From: Didymodactylos carnosus
Lineage: Eukaryota; Rotifera; Eurotatoria; Philodinida; Philodinidae
Reading direction: 5' to 3'
NCBI GenBank assembly: GCA_905250885.1
Contig: CAJNOQ010000284.1
Span: 1 to 57,021 of the forward strand
DNA length: 57,021 nucleotides
Shown: positions 26,601-38,513 of the stretch, piece after piece
Numbering within the stretch: the first letter of the stretch is position 1
How the letters are laid out: every line of letters begins with the position of its first letter
Position numbers and translations under genes: made by a program
Notes under the pieces: model-generated
Told to the model about the DNA's origin: nothing
The model's input: the letters and a program-made list of their open reading frames with translations, nothing else
Databases searched by the model: none

Positions 26601-29600
26601 TTAAGCCCTTCTTTTTCATATGAGTCGAATAAAATGAAATAGATTTCGCTTTTGTCCACTCAACAACGTCATAAAAGTGAAAAAAAAGTAGGATTTTTCA
26701 AGTTGTTCAACCTCCCTCCTTTACCCCATCGTCACTGGAGTAAACAAACTATCTTTCACAGAGGACAGAGCGCTCGGTCGATTTGCCCATACCATTGGCA
26801 TACTGGAGAGGACTCTATTTGTGTGATTATTTTATCAGTAGCTTTTCTGAAATCGCTAAAAAGCGGTTAAACGCGGAAATGTATCTGGTCCTATAGGGAG
26901 ATTTTCAAAAACTCTCGATTTTTCAGATAAAATGCTCCTTTTCTCATTAAAAAAAGGCTTTTCTCCAAACAATCTATATATATTCGGAATCAGCGTGAAA
27001 AACTAAATAAAACCAAAATAATTTCCAACCGAATTGTTTCCAGTATTATTTCGTTGATATTCTGATTCTGATTATTATTTCGTCTAGGATTATTGGCTAA
27101 ACGTTCTTTTGGTGAAATTTCTATTATTCGTATTATTGTTGTCGATGCTAAAGTTTTTTTAGCATAAATTCATAAATATTTAACTTCGCGTAGACATGTG
27201 CCATAAAAGTGATATAAAAGTCTTTAACCGCTCTTTCCAATGGTGTGCTTTACAATTTCAAAGATGTTTTTATTACGGTTTTCCGGAGACCCGGTTTTCC
27301 GGAGAAAACTAGACTAAAAGCGTTTTTGAACTTTGTGAATCACACCACTGGAAAGAGCACATACGAAAACCTATGAAAATAATTTTGATAGGCTTTCAAA
27401 CTGCTTCTAAATCAAGAACCCTACTTCCTAGACAAAATTGCTATGAATGCTGCAAATCTGTGATTTCATTAAATCGAACCATTTTTTGCGCGTAAAAACA
27501 TACAAATGGCGTATCATTCGATGCGCTAATTCCAAATATGTCGCTTTTGTCGGAAAAGATGTTTCTGAACCAAGAAAAATGGAAAATACGTAGAAAGCGA
27601 AGAGTTTTTGGAAAATTTGATGTACGGTCCGGGAGCATTTATGCATGTTTATGCATTCACCACAGATGGAGGACATCTAGATTGATATTCTTTAAAAGTT
27701 TGAACGTTTTTGGGGTTGCACTAACCTGCGTGTGTTCACTTTGCTAAACGTAGCTGTTCGGAAAATCACTTGCGAAAAAACTTTCGTTTATTATCTCAGC
27801 TATTATAAATGCAAACTAAAGTTTTTTTACGAATCTGTAGCCGTCATCATACAGATGTAGAGTACATGTCGTTTTTGGTTATAAGTTCAATGACTGTTAT
27901 GAAATTTTACTTTTCTTGTCGATACTACTATTTTCAGGCTAATTCTTGATTAGCTATTTTCTGACGCATCGAAACTTTGTAATAAAATCTTTTATGCCAT
28001 TGGATAGAGCATGTCTTGAAGTATATTGTTCACCATTTGAGTTATCAAAAAGTCGATTTTCATTTTTCACCAAATGTCTGCTTGCTTATCCACTGTGTGC
28101 AGTTAGTAAAGCGTCTTTGAGAGATTCATTGAATCGATTGTAACTTCACGAAGAAATGGTTCACTGATTTGCAACACGTCTCATTTTGACGAGGACACTT
28201 TTCTGTGTATGAGAGAAAAGAAAGAAAATTTTCTATTACAATTACGTACAGTACGATGGAAAATTACTGAACCAAAATTTTTTTTGTAATACATTAATCA
28301 TTAATTTGTAGTTAGCTGAGTTTTTTAAAATAGTTGAAAGATCGAGATTTTCCAAAAACCATTTCGGTTTCAAAAAAATTCAAAAAAGTTTTTTCTTTTT
28401 TTTGTTTTTCTAACATTTTGAACGAATTTTTTCAAATTCAACATTAAAAACTGAGTATGAATCTGATGTTTGTGATCGAGGCTGGGATCGAAAGAGAAAA
28501 ACGAAAAAAATTTTATCTTTTTGAGCTTGATCCGTTTGTCAACATTTAGATCCGTTGACTATTTTTCATTTTTCAGCATGCAAATAACTTTTTCAAATAT
28601 AAAAATATATATTTTCTGAATCAGCTCAACGTGCTCCATCCAACCATGTGTAAAAAATGCAAAAATAAAAGTCTGCTGAATTTTTGAATTTTCAGCACAT
28701 CCTAGTGCCGTGAATATGAATGAAAAAAGTGCTTCCATTCATATCATTCAATACATTGGAAATTTCGAAGGATTTCACAGATTTAAAAAATATTATTTGA
28801 AAATTATAATTTGACGAAAAAGCGTTCTTTCAGAATTTATGAGAAAGAATTCCGTAAAAAAGAATTTCGATAAGTGAATGCTAAAATCTTTCAAAAATTT
28901 TTTTTCCCAGTGTACTGATGTTCTTCTGTGAAAATGTTGTAACGCCCACACTTTGATATCATAAGTATAAAGCAAAAAAAAACTGTTACAAAAACTTTGC
29001 TTTCATTCATTCAATATATTAGTCTACAACTGATAATTGCTACAAATATAACTAACATTATTGATTTCTTGTTTTGACAGTTTTTATTTCTTTTATTTAC
29101 TAACAAAATATATATTAATAAAGAATACTTTTATTAATTTATTATTTAGAAAAGTAGGAAAGAAGAAGAAAAAGAAGAAATTTTCTATTTAAAGTAAAAA
29201 GACAGACAACCATATCTTTTGATGATGTATATGATGTATTAGTTTATACCAAGACAAAAAAATCATTGTATTTTGTACACTATCTATCGTTTACCTTTTT
29301 TTAACAAATATTATTATTATGTGTTCTTCTGTTGAGTAGGAGGTGTGTTGTGTATGTCTGACAAGAAATAGCAAAAAGGTGGAAAATAACTAATGTGTAT
29401 ATCTCTGTTGTGTAATAATGAATTGGTGGATCGTCTTATCACGTCTAACCTAGTACAAATAAGAACGGTATGACTTTTTTTTTTTCTTTTTTTAGGGGAT
29501 ACTGTCGTACATTTTCTCAAGGATCATGGCCTTGAACAAATTGTACTAAAACATTCATAGGTATACATTGACTAACGGATGATATATTAAGGTATATGCA

Positions 29601-29908
29601 TTGCTCACTGTAGACGTGTATCACGGTTACCGTGGACAAATGCATATTGAAGAAATTTTTCTGGTACCAAATCGTAGGTAACCCATCATTCTTTCAAATA
29701 ATTTCTCTTATAAATAAAAACTATTAAATCTAGTTTTTAGCCGTTTTGAATACATTTTCTCTGAGAAAATGCTTTTTTATAAAATTTTGGTACCGTCTAA
29801 AAATTTGATTATCATATTTGTAGAAATACAGCATTAAAATATTTTTTTATTTATTTATTTTAGATGTGAAACAGTGTTCTATTCATTTTTTTTAATAGAG
29901 ATAATGTG
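23661..29908. other. Long intergenic stretch, no gene seen
   Basis: About 6.2 kb without a supportable gene. It includes two diverged copies of one repeat (about 24838-24920 and 28618-28694), a small inverted-repeat element near 27230-27358, and patches of higher GC near 26340-26460 and 26690-26830 that could be old transposon debris. Open frames here are short, AT-biased and unmatched. The promoter of the DUF229 gene must lie at the right end, but no element could be identified. Confidence 0.45.
27230..27358. repeat. Small inverted-repeat element with internal tandem duplication
   Basis: GCTCTTTCCAATGGTGTG at 27230-27247 is the reverse complement, with one mismatch, of 27341-27358. Between the arms, GGTTTTCCGGAGA occurs twice in tandem (about 27279-27305). 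It may be a short MITE remnant. Confidence 0.45.
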
Positions 29909-32900
29909 ATGTCTTATTATCAGGACGATTGTACTTGTGACTGTTCAACGATGACTGGTCGATGGTTTCGGCATTGTTTATATACTCTACATATTCTTGT
30001 TATAGTAAATATTTTTTTTTTTATTTTTGTTTATCACCGTTTAATCTCGCATGAATCAAAATCCAAAAAGGACAATGTTGAATCTTCATCATGTACAATA
30101 CCACAGTTCAAACCATGGGATCCAACTATTGGGAAATTAATTCATATTCCACCCGTTTATCGGTGTCCCACCGATAAAAAGCAACTTATCGATGTTATTA
30201 ATTATACCCAATTGAAAATAAATCAGACTGTAAATCAAACATTATACAAAGGTAAAATAACACATTGTGTCTATTATGCAATTGGTCGTAATCCTGATGA
30301 AAAATACTTTCGAGATTATACCTATACATTGAGCAAACAACCAATATTAATTCAGAATGGAATAACAGATGAAATTCAAGATGCTGATTATGTTCTAACA
30401 AGATGTTATGATAATCCAACGATTCTATTCGATGGAAACATTTTCTGGTAGGGAGAGATTAAGTATTTGCAGCATGAAGACATATAACCACCTCTTTTAG
30501 AATGAAAGTTTACTAATACTTATTGAACTAAGAGCAGTTTAATGAGGGTAAAGTTCTTTACTCAGATAAAAGAGCCTTCGGTTAGTTTCGATACTGTATA
30601 GATAGAAAGCTACTGGGTTTCGAGTTCGTTGAAGACTATTATAATATATGGTTTTTTCACCTCGTTAGACATGCTTGTATTAGTAGATTATCGCTCCTGG
30701 CAGATATCGAAGTTGAGACATTTATCTGTATCCGTCCACTTTGGAAATGGGATGGGACATTTTAGACGCAAATTTGTCATGCATATCTTTCTGTTTAGCG
30801 GTAGGTACGAATATAGCATTTCGAGCGTACACCCGATCCCTACCTGTCAACAGTAGTTTAAGTTACATGTGCACTCATCATTTACATATGTCTTGCTGCT
30901 GTACAATATGTATACTTGTAAGTAAGACAAAAATAAAATGATATCTATACCCAACTCGAGAGTCGGGTATAGGTGGTTTATACATCTCTAACGAGATCAA
31001 ATGTAATCAATCAATTATTTTCAATTCTCAATGTTTATATTCGCTATTGATATTTCAATAATTTATGTTTCATGTGTTTACCATTCTGAACGTCTCCTGA
31101 ACAGTATTTTTTTCTCTACATTTTCTCACAATCATATAAAACTGCTTTTATAGAGAGAAGCGTTTATTAAAACAATAAACTGGTAATATACTGTTGACCA
31201 ACGTGTTTTGCCTTAAATTTGTGCACAAAGACAACAGATTGTAATGAATATTTTACTGGCTTTTTTCCTGTTTTTTTCAATTGTTATCCAATGATGGGCA
31301 GCATACTGTTGGGGGTAATTTAATGGCATCTTTTTGTATAGTTTTGTTTCCGCAAATACTTGCATTATTCGTGTATTTCCTTGAGTTATGCACCTGTTTA
31401 AATAGTTTGTTGTTTGCTTTGCAATAATTAAAAATAGTTTCTTGTTAAAGCTGTTGGTGTACATACGTACTTGAGCTGTAAAATTGTTCTGATATACACT
31501 CAAAAATATTGGTGATGCGTCTAGTAATATCGAACGTACGATGCTTTTATATACTGTCTATAATGCTCGTTCTGAGTTATCATCTGACTTTTTTTGATAA
31601 ACCATTTAACACACCTAGTTGTGTCGAAGCCTTTCGATATACTTGTTGAATTTAAATGTTGTTGATATTGTGCATTTGTATTCAGTTAATGCTTTTCGAT
31701 CAGATAAAAATTGACAAATCTAAATCCAAATCCATAAGTATTCGGGCACATTTATCTTTTCAACTTGTACAATAACCCATTAGACCACACGCAATCAAAC
31801 GCTTGTTTAATGTCAAAGACGATAAGTACTGTTTGCCTATTTTTATATAAATTAACATCTACTTCATGTTTCAAATGCAATAGATTATTGTTCATGAACA
31901 AACTCAAGCATATTCAAATCTATCTTCATCCCTATCTAAACTTCTTTTTAATATTATATATGTATCTTTTTAGTGGTCAGAATTGTACAAAAGATCGACA
32001 ATCAACGACAATTCGCACTATATCAACAACCACAATGAAAGGTCGAAAACCCGTAATTCAATCCGATAAACCGGTTCAAGAATATGTTCATACATTAATG
32101 AGACTTAAGAAACGTCCATTTTCCTACGAAGAATGGATTCGTCCTACTACTCAAACTTGGTGGGAAAATCCCATTCAAACCAAAATAATGCCACCAAGTA
32201 TTTTGTTTATCATTCTTGATGCTGTTAGTGACTTACAAGCACGTCGTGCTCTACCACAAACACTCGCCTATTTAGAAAAAAAAGGTCTTTATTCATTTAA
32301 TCGTCATTCAGTTGTCGGTGATGGAACGTTTGATAATATTGTGCCCCTATTTTTTGGTAAATATGCTAAAGATTTATTGATACCGAATGTCAATGATTCG
32401 CGTTATACATTTGAAATACAAGAAACAAAAGGACAAGGTAAAAAAAAAGTAACGATAAAAAAAACTGTTCATTATCCAGGACCGTATGATAATCATTCAT
32501 TTATAATAAAAAACTTTTCCAAAAAGTTTAATTACACGACGTTTTTCAGTGAAGAATGGAAAGAAAGTGCATTTTATAATTTAAAAAATGGATTTCATGA
32601 ACAACCCACAGATTATTATTTAAGACCATTTTGGTTAAGTATCTATGACAGTTTATCCTATAATAAATTTTGGGGTAATTCCAATCCGAAACCATGTTAT
32701 CTAAATAATTTATTACATCGATTATCATTAGACTGGTTAAAACAATTTCTTGAAGTTCATTCAAGTACAGATCAACCAAAATTTGGAATATTAAAACTAA
32801 ATGAAATGTCACATGATTATATGGAACGTCTATTTTGGATTGATAGTGATCTGAAAACATATTTTGAAAATTTCTTTGATAAAGGTCTATTGAGTAATAC

Positions 32901-35373
32901 AATTTTCATATTATGTGGTGATCATGGACATCGTCAACATCCAGTACGTTTAACACAAATGGGAAGTTTTGAGGCTAAATTACCATTTTTCTCCATGTTA
33001 TTACCCGACTGGTTTAAACAAAAATTTCCAAAAGCAATTGAAAATCTTATCAACAATAGAAAAGGTAATGGTTATTAAAGTTAGATTTTGTTTAGTGTTA
33101 TTACTGATGTCTGAGAAACTAGCTAAAATAAGTCAAATTAGTCCGTTTTTCTCATAGTAAACATCGCATGAATATAAGACTTTTAAATAATTCATCTTTG
33201 ACACTTTATTTATTTCTATAAACTCTGCATAAAAAATGATTGGTATTTGTTAAATTTGAGATTATTTTTAATCTTAATCATTATAGAAATACAGCAAAAG
33301 TTAGTTTTGGTACAGGGATATGCTATTCGTCACGGATATATTCTTAATCGTAAAATTCTTTCTAATGCAGACGTTGTTCTTTCTAAAAAAAAACCAATAC
33401 TCTGCATTTTTTCTAAGTATACTGACGTTGACATTGTCAACTGGTAATGGCTAAAAAATTCAAAATGCTTTATTTTGTTCCAAATGTTCTGTTTCGTATC
33501 TTGACTTCTAAAAAAATCTAAATGTTTAAATAAAATCTTAGAAATATCGGCGTATGTGCATGTAAACTCGGGAGAATGCCAATGCGATCGAGAAAAATCC
33601 ATGACAAATTGGTTTAACAAGCGTACATATCTTTAGAAGCGCATCTGTTAATAATATAAAATCTAAACCGTATGTTTTTTTTCACACGTATAACACATCT
33701 AATAAATATCAGCTTTTAGAAGTGAAATTAGTTAAAAGTTGATCTTTTCGCATTTATTCAATACATTTTTTTTCTCCATGTGACCTACATATGTTGGTAA
33801 ATACATGTATAATGCATCCATTCTCAAATCTGTTTATTTATTGATATAACGATAATAAATAAGTATTATTAGATCGATAGATACGAATTGGCTATAGTTT
33901 ATCAGCGTGTATCGAATTAAACTGTATTTGGATATTTTCTTATAGAAGTTAAAGAAAACATCTTATCGATTCTTAAATTCAATTAAATCCCATTTTTATT
34001 GGCTGTTCAACAGTAATACATTTAGAATAATAATTTTTGTGCAATGTTGAATTTTATCTTTCCTTGGAAAAGTTATAGTCTGTTTTATGCACTTACTAAT
34101 CTCAATAAACTAGATATTTTCCAACTAATTAAAACATTTCTATAGTTCAGACGTACGATTAATAAAATGAGTGTTTAAAAGAAAAATTTAAAAAAAATAT
34201 TTTTTTCTGTGTATTTTATATCCTTAAATTGTCTACTATCATGCCATCCACTATTGTCGTACAAAAACTTTGATATTTTTTTTATTATATATATATTTTT
34301 TACTTAAATATTATGATATTTTCAAAGTATGTTGGTAGTTATCAGTATAGGAAATGTGTACAACTTGATTTTAATGTAAAAGAATATTTAAAAAAAATGA
34401 ATAGAACTCCATTTCAAGATATCTAGACACTTGAGGTCGTTGACTTTTTGAGGACATTTACGTGTCTGCGCGAGACACTCATTCTGTTTGAAGTGCATTT
34501 ATAAGTGTGCGATTGACTTTCAAAATGCTAGTTTGAACAATATTGGCATCATTTGAGATTAACTAAAACAATTTTATATACATTTTTTTCTCAAAGAAAC
34601 TGAAATGAATGAAATTGACAGCAGTCTAAAATTGATTGAAGTTAATTTTTAAATAATTTTTATTTTCTTTAGTTTTAACATCTTGGTGGGATGTTTATGA
34701 AACATTGGTTAATATTTTAAATATGATTGAAAAACCGTCTATATTTCATCCACTCGAAGTAGAGTGGAAATCAACAACATCCGGTATTAGTTTATTTCAT
34801 CCAATTCCAAATCGTGATTGTACAACAGCGGGTATTCCAGAAAAATTTTGTCCATGTTCACGTTCAAATCCAATAGATATTGAAACACCTATTGTTAAAC
34901 AAGTTGCACTTTATAGTGTTTCATATATAAATGATCAAAAATTAAAAAATCATAAACACTTATGTATGAAATTAGAATTAAAATCAATTATTCGAGCTGA
35001 TGTTGAAATTTTACCAAAAATAAAACATTATCGTAACAATGTTACATTGGGTAATTTTACTCATTTGTATACGGTTTTGTTCGAAACACAACCATCAATG
35101 GCTATATTTGAATCGAATCTTTTGTATGATCCATTAAATAAATTCATACAACTTCATTCAGATATGTCGAGAATTAATCTTTATAGAAAATCTTCAGCAT
35201 GTATCCAAGATCGATATGAATTAAAAAGTTATTGTTATTGTTTAGCATATCATCAAAGTTTAAATAAAACATTATCAACAATAACGACCAAACAACTAAT
35301 TACTCGAAAACCATTAAATAAAATAACAGAAGTAAAAAATATTTTACAAGATAAAATTAAACATTTATTATAA
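29909..35373 (+). CDS. DUF229 alkaline-phosphatase-superfamily ectoenzyme
   Basis: Three exons, 29909-30447, 31974-33064 and 34673-35373, give 776 codons plus stop with phases preserved. A short cytoplasmic Cys-rich N terminus is followed by one membrane segment (residues ~22-43), so it is a probable type II membrane protein. The catalytic domain matches DUF229 of the alkaline phosphatase/sulfatase fold: ILFIILDAVSDL (metal-binding Asp262), VVGDGTFDNIVPL (likely nucleophile Thr298), LKLNEMSHDY (456-462) and ILCGDHGHRQHP (Asp496, His497). DUF229 proteins are numerous in nematodes, insects and other invertebrates; their substrate is largely unknown. The C-terminal third (exon 3) is Cys-containing and matches the usual family length. 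The introns are long (1526 and 1608 bp). The first carries a decayed LINE on the other strand. ATG 29909 was taken as start; the frame opens just upstream with GTG. Confidence 0.9.
31213..31915 (-). pseudogene. Decayed non-LTR retrotransposon (LINE) reverse transcriptase fragment
   Basis: Read on the minus strand from about 31915, the sequence encodes VLIVFDIKQAFDCVW and GLLYKLKR, the classic RT palm block around the first catalytic Asp. It then shifts frame, with INVPEYLWIWI, FLSDRKALTEYKC and a degenerate GxPKGS block. From about 31560 it reads TVYKSIVRSILLDASPIF and then LIIAKQ, a block found C-terminal of the YxDD motif in Jockey/CR1-like elements. The YxDD catalytic region between the two is missing, and there are several stops and frameshifts. 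It lies wholly within intron 1 of the DUF229 gene, antisense, and ends 58 bp before the splice acceptor. Confidence 0.75.
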
Positions 35374-36298
35374 ACATTATTTACTTATCTATGGATTATT
35401 ACTGCATTTCGTTTCGTCCTCCAACATACATATCCTCGCTGTCAGATTTAACTGCATTATTTACAATATCTAATGAAATGAGAATCATGCAAGTTTACAT
35501 TTACTTTTTTTCCATATATAAAGTGAGTGTTTTGTTTTTTTCAAAATTGTTTGTAATGGTTTCTAGTCAAAGGGGTCAGAAAATTTATGTTAAGCGTAGT
35601 GAATAAAATGCAAATGTTTTACAAAACTGTTACAGTCACTTTTTGTTATTGTGTTTTTTGTTTTAAAAAAGCAATTCAAAAAATTTTATTTGAGTCAATA
35701 TGTTCAACTAGTAAATTAATCTTAAAATTTATGTATGAGTTTCACAATTTCTCTACAATATACTCTACGATATACTTTTAAGAAATTTTAACATGTCAAA
35801 ACTAGTTGTTTTTTTCGTTTTTTCTCGCTCGCATAGCTATGGTAAAGAAATTAAATTTTTTTTTTCATTTTATGGTGCTGCTCAATATATATGTGTGTGT
35901 GTGTATACGTGTTTATTTTTCCTGCGTTATAGTTTGTTTGTTATATAATGTATTAAGTTATATTTTGATATGAGATTAAAAAAATGATAACTAATCGGAA
36001 GATTATTGAATATATTGTCATGCAAATATATATAGACCGTTATTTATAAGAGAGATTTTTTGAAAGATAGATCTGATATATCATTAATAATCAAAAGTAT
36101 CTTTGTCCACTGTATCTCTCGAATCGTGACAACTGATGATTTCAAATCTTTTGCTGATGTACACTTATTCATATGATGATTATCTCATCCGGATAGTTCG
36201 TGATATATAACTATTTCATTATTACCTGTAAAATGTTAATAACTTTTGATCCAAGTTTGATGAAGAGTTTTTCTAGATAACAACGTTTAGCCATAATT
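35374..36298. other. 3' flank of DUF229 gene, no further gene
   Basis: This is AT-rich. A likely polyadenylation hexamer AATAAA is at 35602-35607, and a short TG dinucleotide run is near 35889-35903. Short open frames at 35391-35781 are unrecognisable. Confidence 0.45.
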
Positions 36299-37213
36299 TT
36301 CTTCTATTTATGGTATAGATTTAATATGTTGACTAATAATGGTGACTTGAAATCAATTATTTGACGATTATTTCTGACATTCGAAATTTTTTTCATAAAA
36401 AATAATATTCATGAAATCAATGATGAAAACTACGGTGGTTGACACATTGTCAAGAAGATTTCATCCTTATCCATTTTTGTTACTTACGAGAGGGGGCCTT
36501 CAGATACCAAACTCCGCTTTTAATGATATTATGCCAGTTAATAGAGGAAAATGTGCTGATAAAAACCCTAAAAAAAGGTTTGGGTTCAAATTACTTCTTT
36601 TAAAAGTTATGAATTTTTTTTTGCTCTAAAAGAACACTGTGTGCCAGTAGCAGTAAAAGTTCTGTAACCCAGTCAAAACAAAGAATTAAGAGCTGAAATT
36701 TTCTTCTGTATTTGTGCTAATAATCTGCTAAAAGCAAGCTAAAAAACAAAGCTAATTATCTTGTTTGTTTTCTTCCCGTAACAGAAAGTTTTCAACAGGA
36801 AAAAATGCACGCAATATCACATTTTAATAAAAAAGAAATGTTATCACTAAAAATTGTGCGGTTTGGAAAAATATACTGCAGACAGTGTTCTTTTAGAACA
36901 AAAAAAATTCATAACTTTTAAAAGAAGTAATTTGAACCCAAACCTTTTTTTAGGGTTTTTATCAGCTCACTTTCCTCTATTAACTGGTATAATATCATTA
37001 AAAGCGGAGTTTGGTATCTGAAGACCTTCCCTCGTTAGTGTCTTTTCTACTTTCCATATATTTTTGAGCAGAATTAATAGCCTTTAGGCTGAGTTATGAA
37101 TTTCTTATGAAAGAAACTTCGAATGTCAGAAATAATCGTCAAATAATTGACTTCCAGTCACCATTATTAGTCAACACATTAAATCTATACCATAAATAGA
37201 AGAAAATTATAGC
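36299..37213. mobile_element. Foldback element, ~340-bp inverted arms
   Basis: The left arm 36299-36641 pairs with 36880-37213. Well-conserved blocks at the outer part (TTGACGATTATTTCTGACAT) and the inner part (CAGATACCAAACTCCGCTTT) flank a diverged middle of about 100 bp. The spacer is about 240 bp. A 72-residue open frame at 36411-36629 is made of arm sequence and is not a gene. Interpreted as a nonautonomous foldback DNA element. Confidence 0.72.
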
Positions 37214-37388
37214 TTTTTTTGTATAAATCAAAGCTTCCTCTTACTTTTGAACACAACCACTTACAGATATGTATAAACTTTTATTTTAATCAGTTTAATT
37301 AGATGAAGTTTGATTACTTCATTCCATTTCATTTCTTTCATGATCTGAATAGAAAATAAACGTTTGAGCAAACAACCTTAGATTGATG

Positions 37389-38513
37389 TTATTTTTTTCC
37401 AACGCCAATCAATCCAAGTTGTATTAAAAATTCAAGACCAGCAACCTCTGATTCAGCTAAAAATATACGTATGAAAATAAAATAATAATTAAAAAATTTA
37501 TTGTTATCAAAAATTACTTACGGATACAGTTATCGTTCAATAAAACATATGTTGGACAACAACCATAATCTTCTGGTGCACAATATTTATGAGAATTTGG
37601 AACTAAATATGTGATGATTGAATATTTTGTGGCCAAACTAAAACATAATGAAAAAGTTTGAAATTTTTAGGTCTTTTGTTCTAACTATTGAAAGAGAGAA
37701 TGATTGACTGCTCTCGTTACAAATTAAACAAACTGAACAACAATGTTAATAACGTTCGACCTATTCACAGAGATGTCTTTCGGAACTTTTATAACTAATA
37801 TAATATTTAGAAAATTTCGGTAGACAAAGAAAAATTTTCTTTTAAAATGCTGACCAAGTGGGCAAGTGAGCATCTCAATATCTAAGTGCTGATTAAATGT
37901 GGTTAACTTACAAATATTCTGTTTTGTTGACGGCAGTGAACATGCATTGTGTGGTTGATCGACCCGGCCTATTTGTTGTTGAACGGGGTGGAGAAGGTGA
38001 TGTTGAACGAGGTGTACGGGGTGGGGGAGGTACCGTTGGCACTACGTAAAATAAGTTTAGATATATTTTATTGTGAATAAACGGTGATTCATACTTGTTG
38101 GATTTAACACGCCGTTACAGTCTTGATAACCAATTGTCACAACATGAGCAGTTGGAGTGTGTACAGCTTGCACTTTTGTATGAATTTCATCGTTATTGAT
38201 CATTTGCCAATTTTTACAACAATACGCTTTTTCACTAGAAAAATTCCCAAAATATGATCAAAAACAGTAAGAATATTCGCTCTAATTTACTCTGAAGCAG
38301 CATCTCTTGTGAAAATTAAATTTTTAGTCAAATGTTTATATTCATCGGGTAACATAGCTAAGTCATATTCTAAATTGTCAATGGTATCTGGCAATGTAGA
38401 GACCTAGAACAATTGAATCCGAACAACAGCTGAACGAATATGTCTTCATGAGAACAATATCTTACTGTTGTTGTAATAACAATAAAACAAGCCAAACAAA
38501 TCAGATTGTACAT
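37389..38513 (-). CDS. Small secreted Cys-containing protein, unrecognised
   Basis: Six exons read right to left: 38513-38466, 38403-38291, 38234-38095, 38041-37912, 37637-37522, 37456-37389. They join in frame to 204 codons plus stop; each exon is too short to appear as a long open frame. Residues 1-16 (MYNLICLACFIVITTT) form a signal peptide. Next come a segment with YCCKNW and a QDCNG, a Pro/Arg/Ser/Thr-rich linker (PTVPPPPRTPRSTSPSPPRS), then QCMF and a C-terminal patch YCAPEDYGCCPTYVLLNDNC. No family was recognised. The YGCC core loosely recalls Cys-rich extracellular repeats such as those of papilin, but spacing does not fit well enough to assign. Introns are short (53-62 bp) except 37638-37911 (274 bp). 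An AATAAA on the coding strand lies at 37281-37286. It is probably extracellular. Confidence 0.8.

Noticed and set aside
26652..26870. 72-residue plus-strand frame in a GC-richer patch
   Set aside because: No motif; more likely old repeat debris than a gene.
36411..36629. 72-residue open frame within the foldback
   Set aside because: Composed of hairpin arm sequence and not preserved in the other arm.
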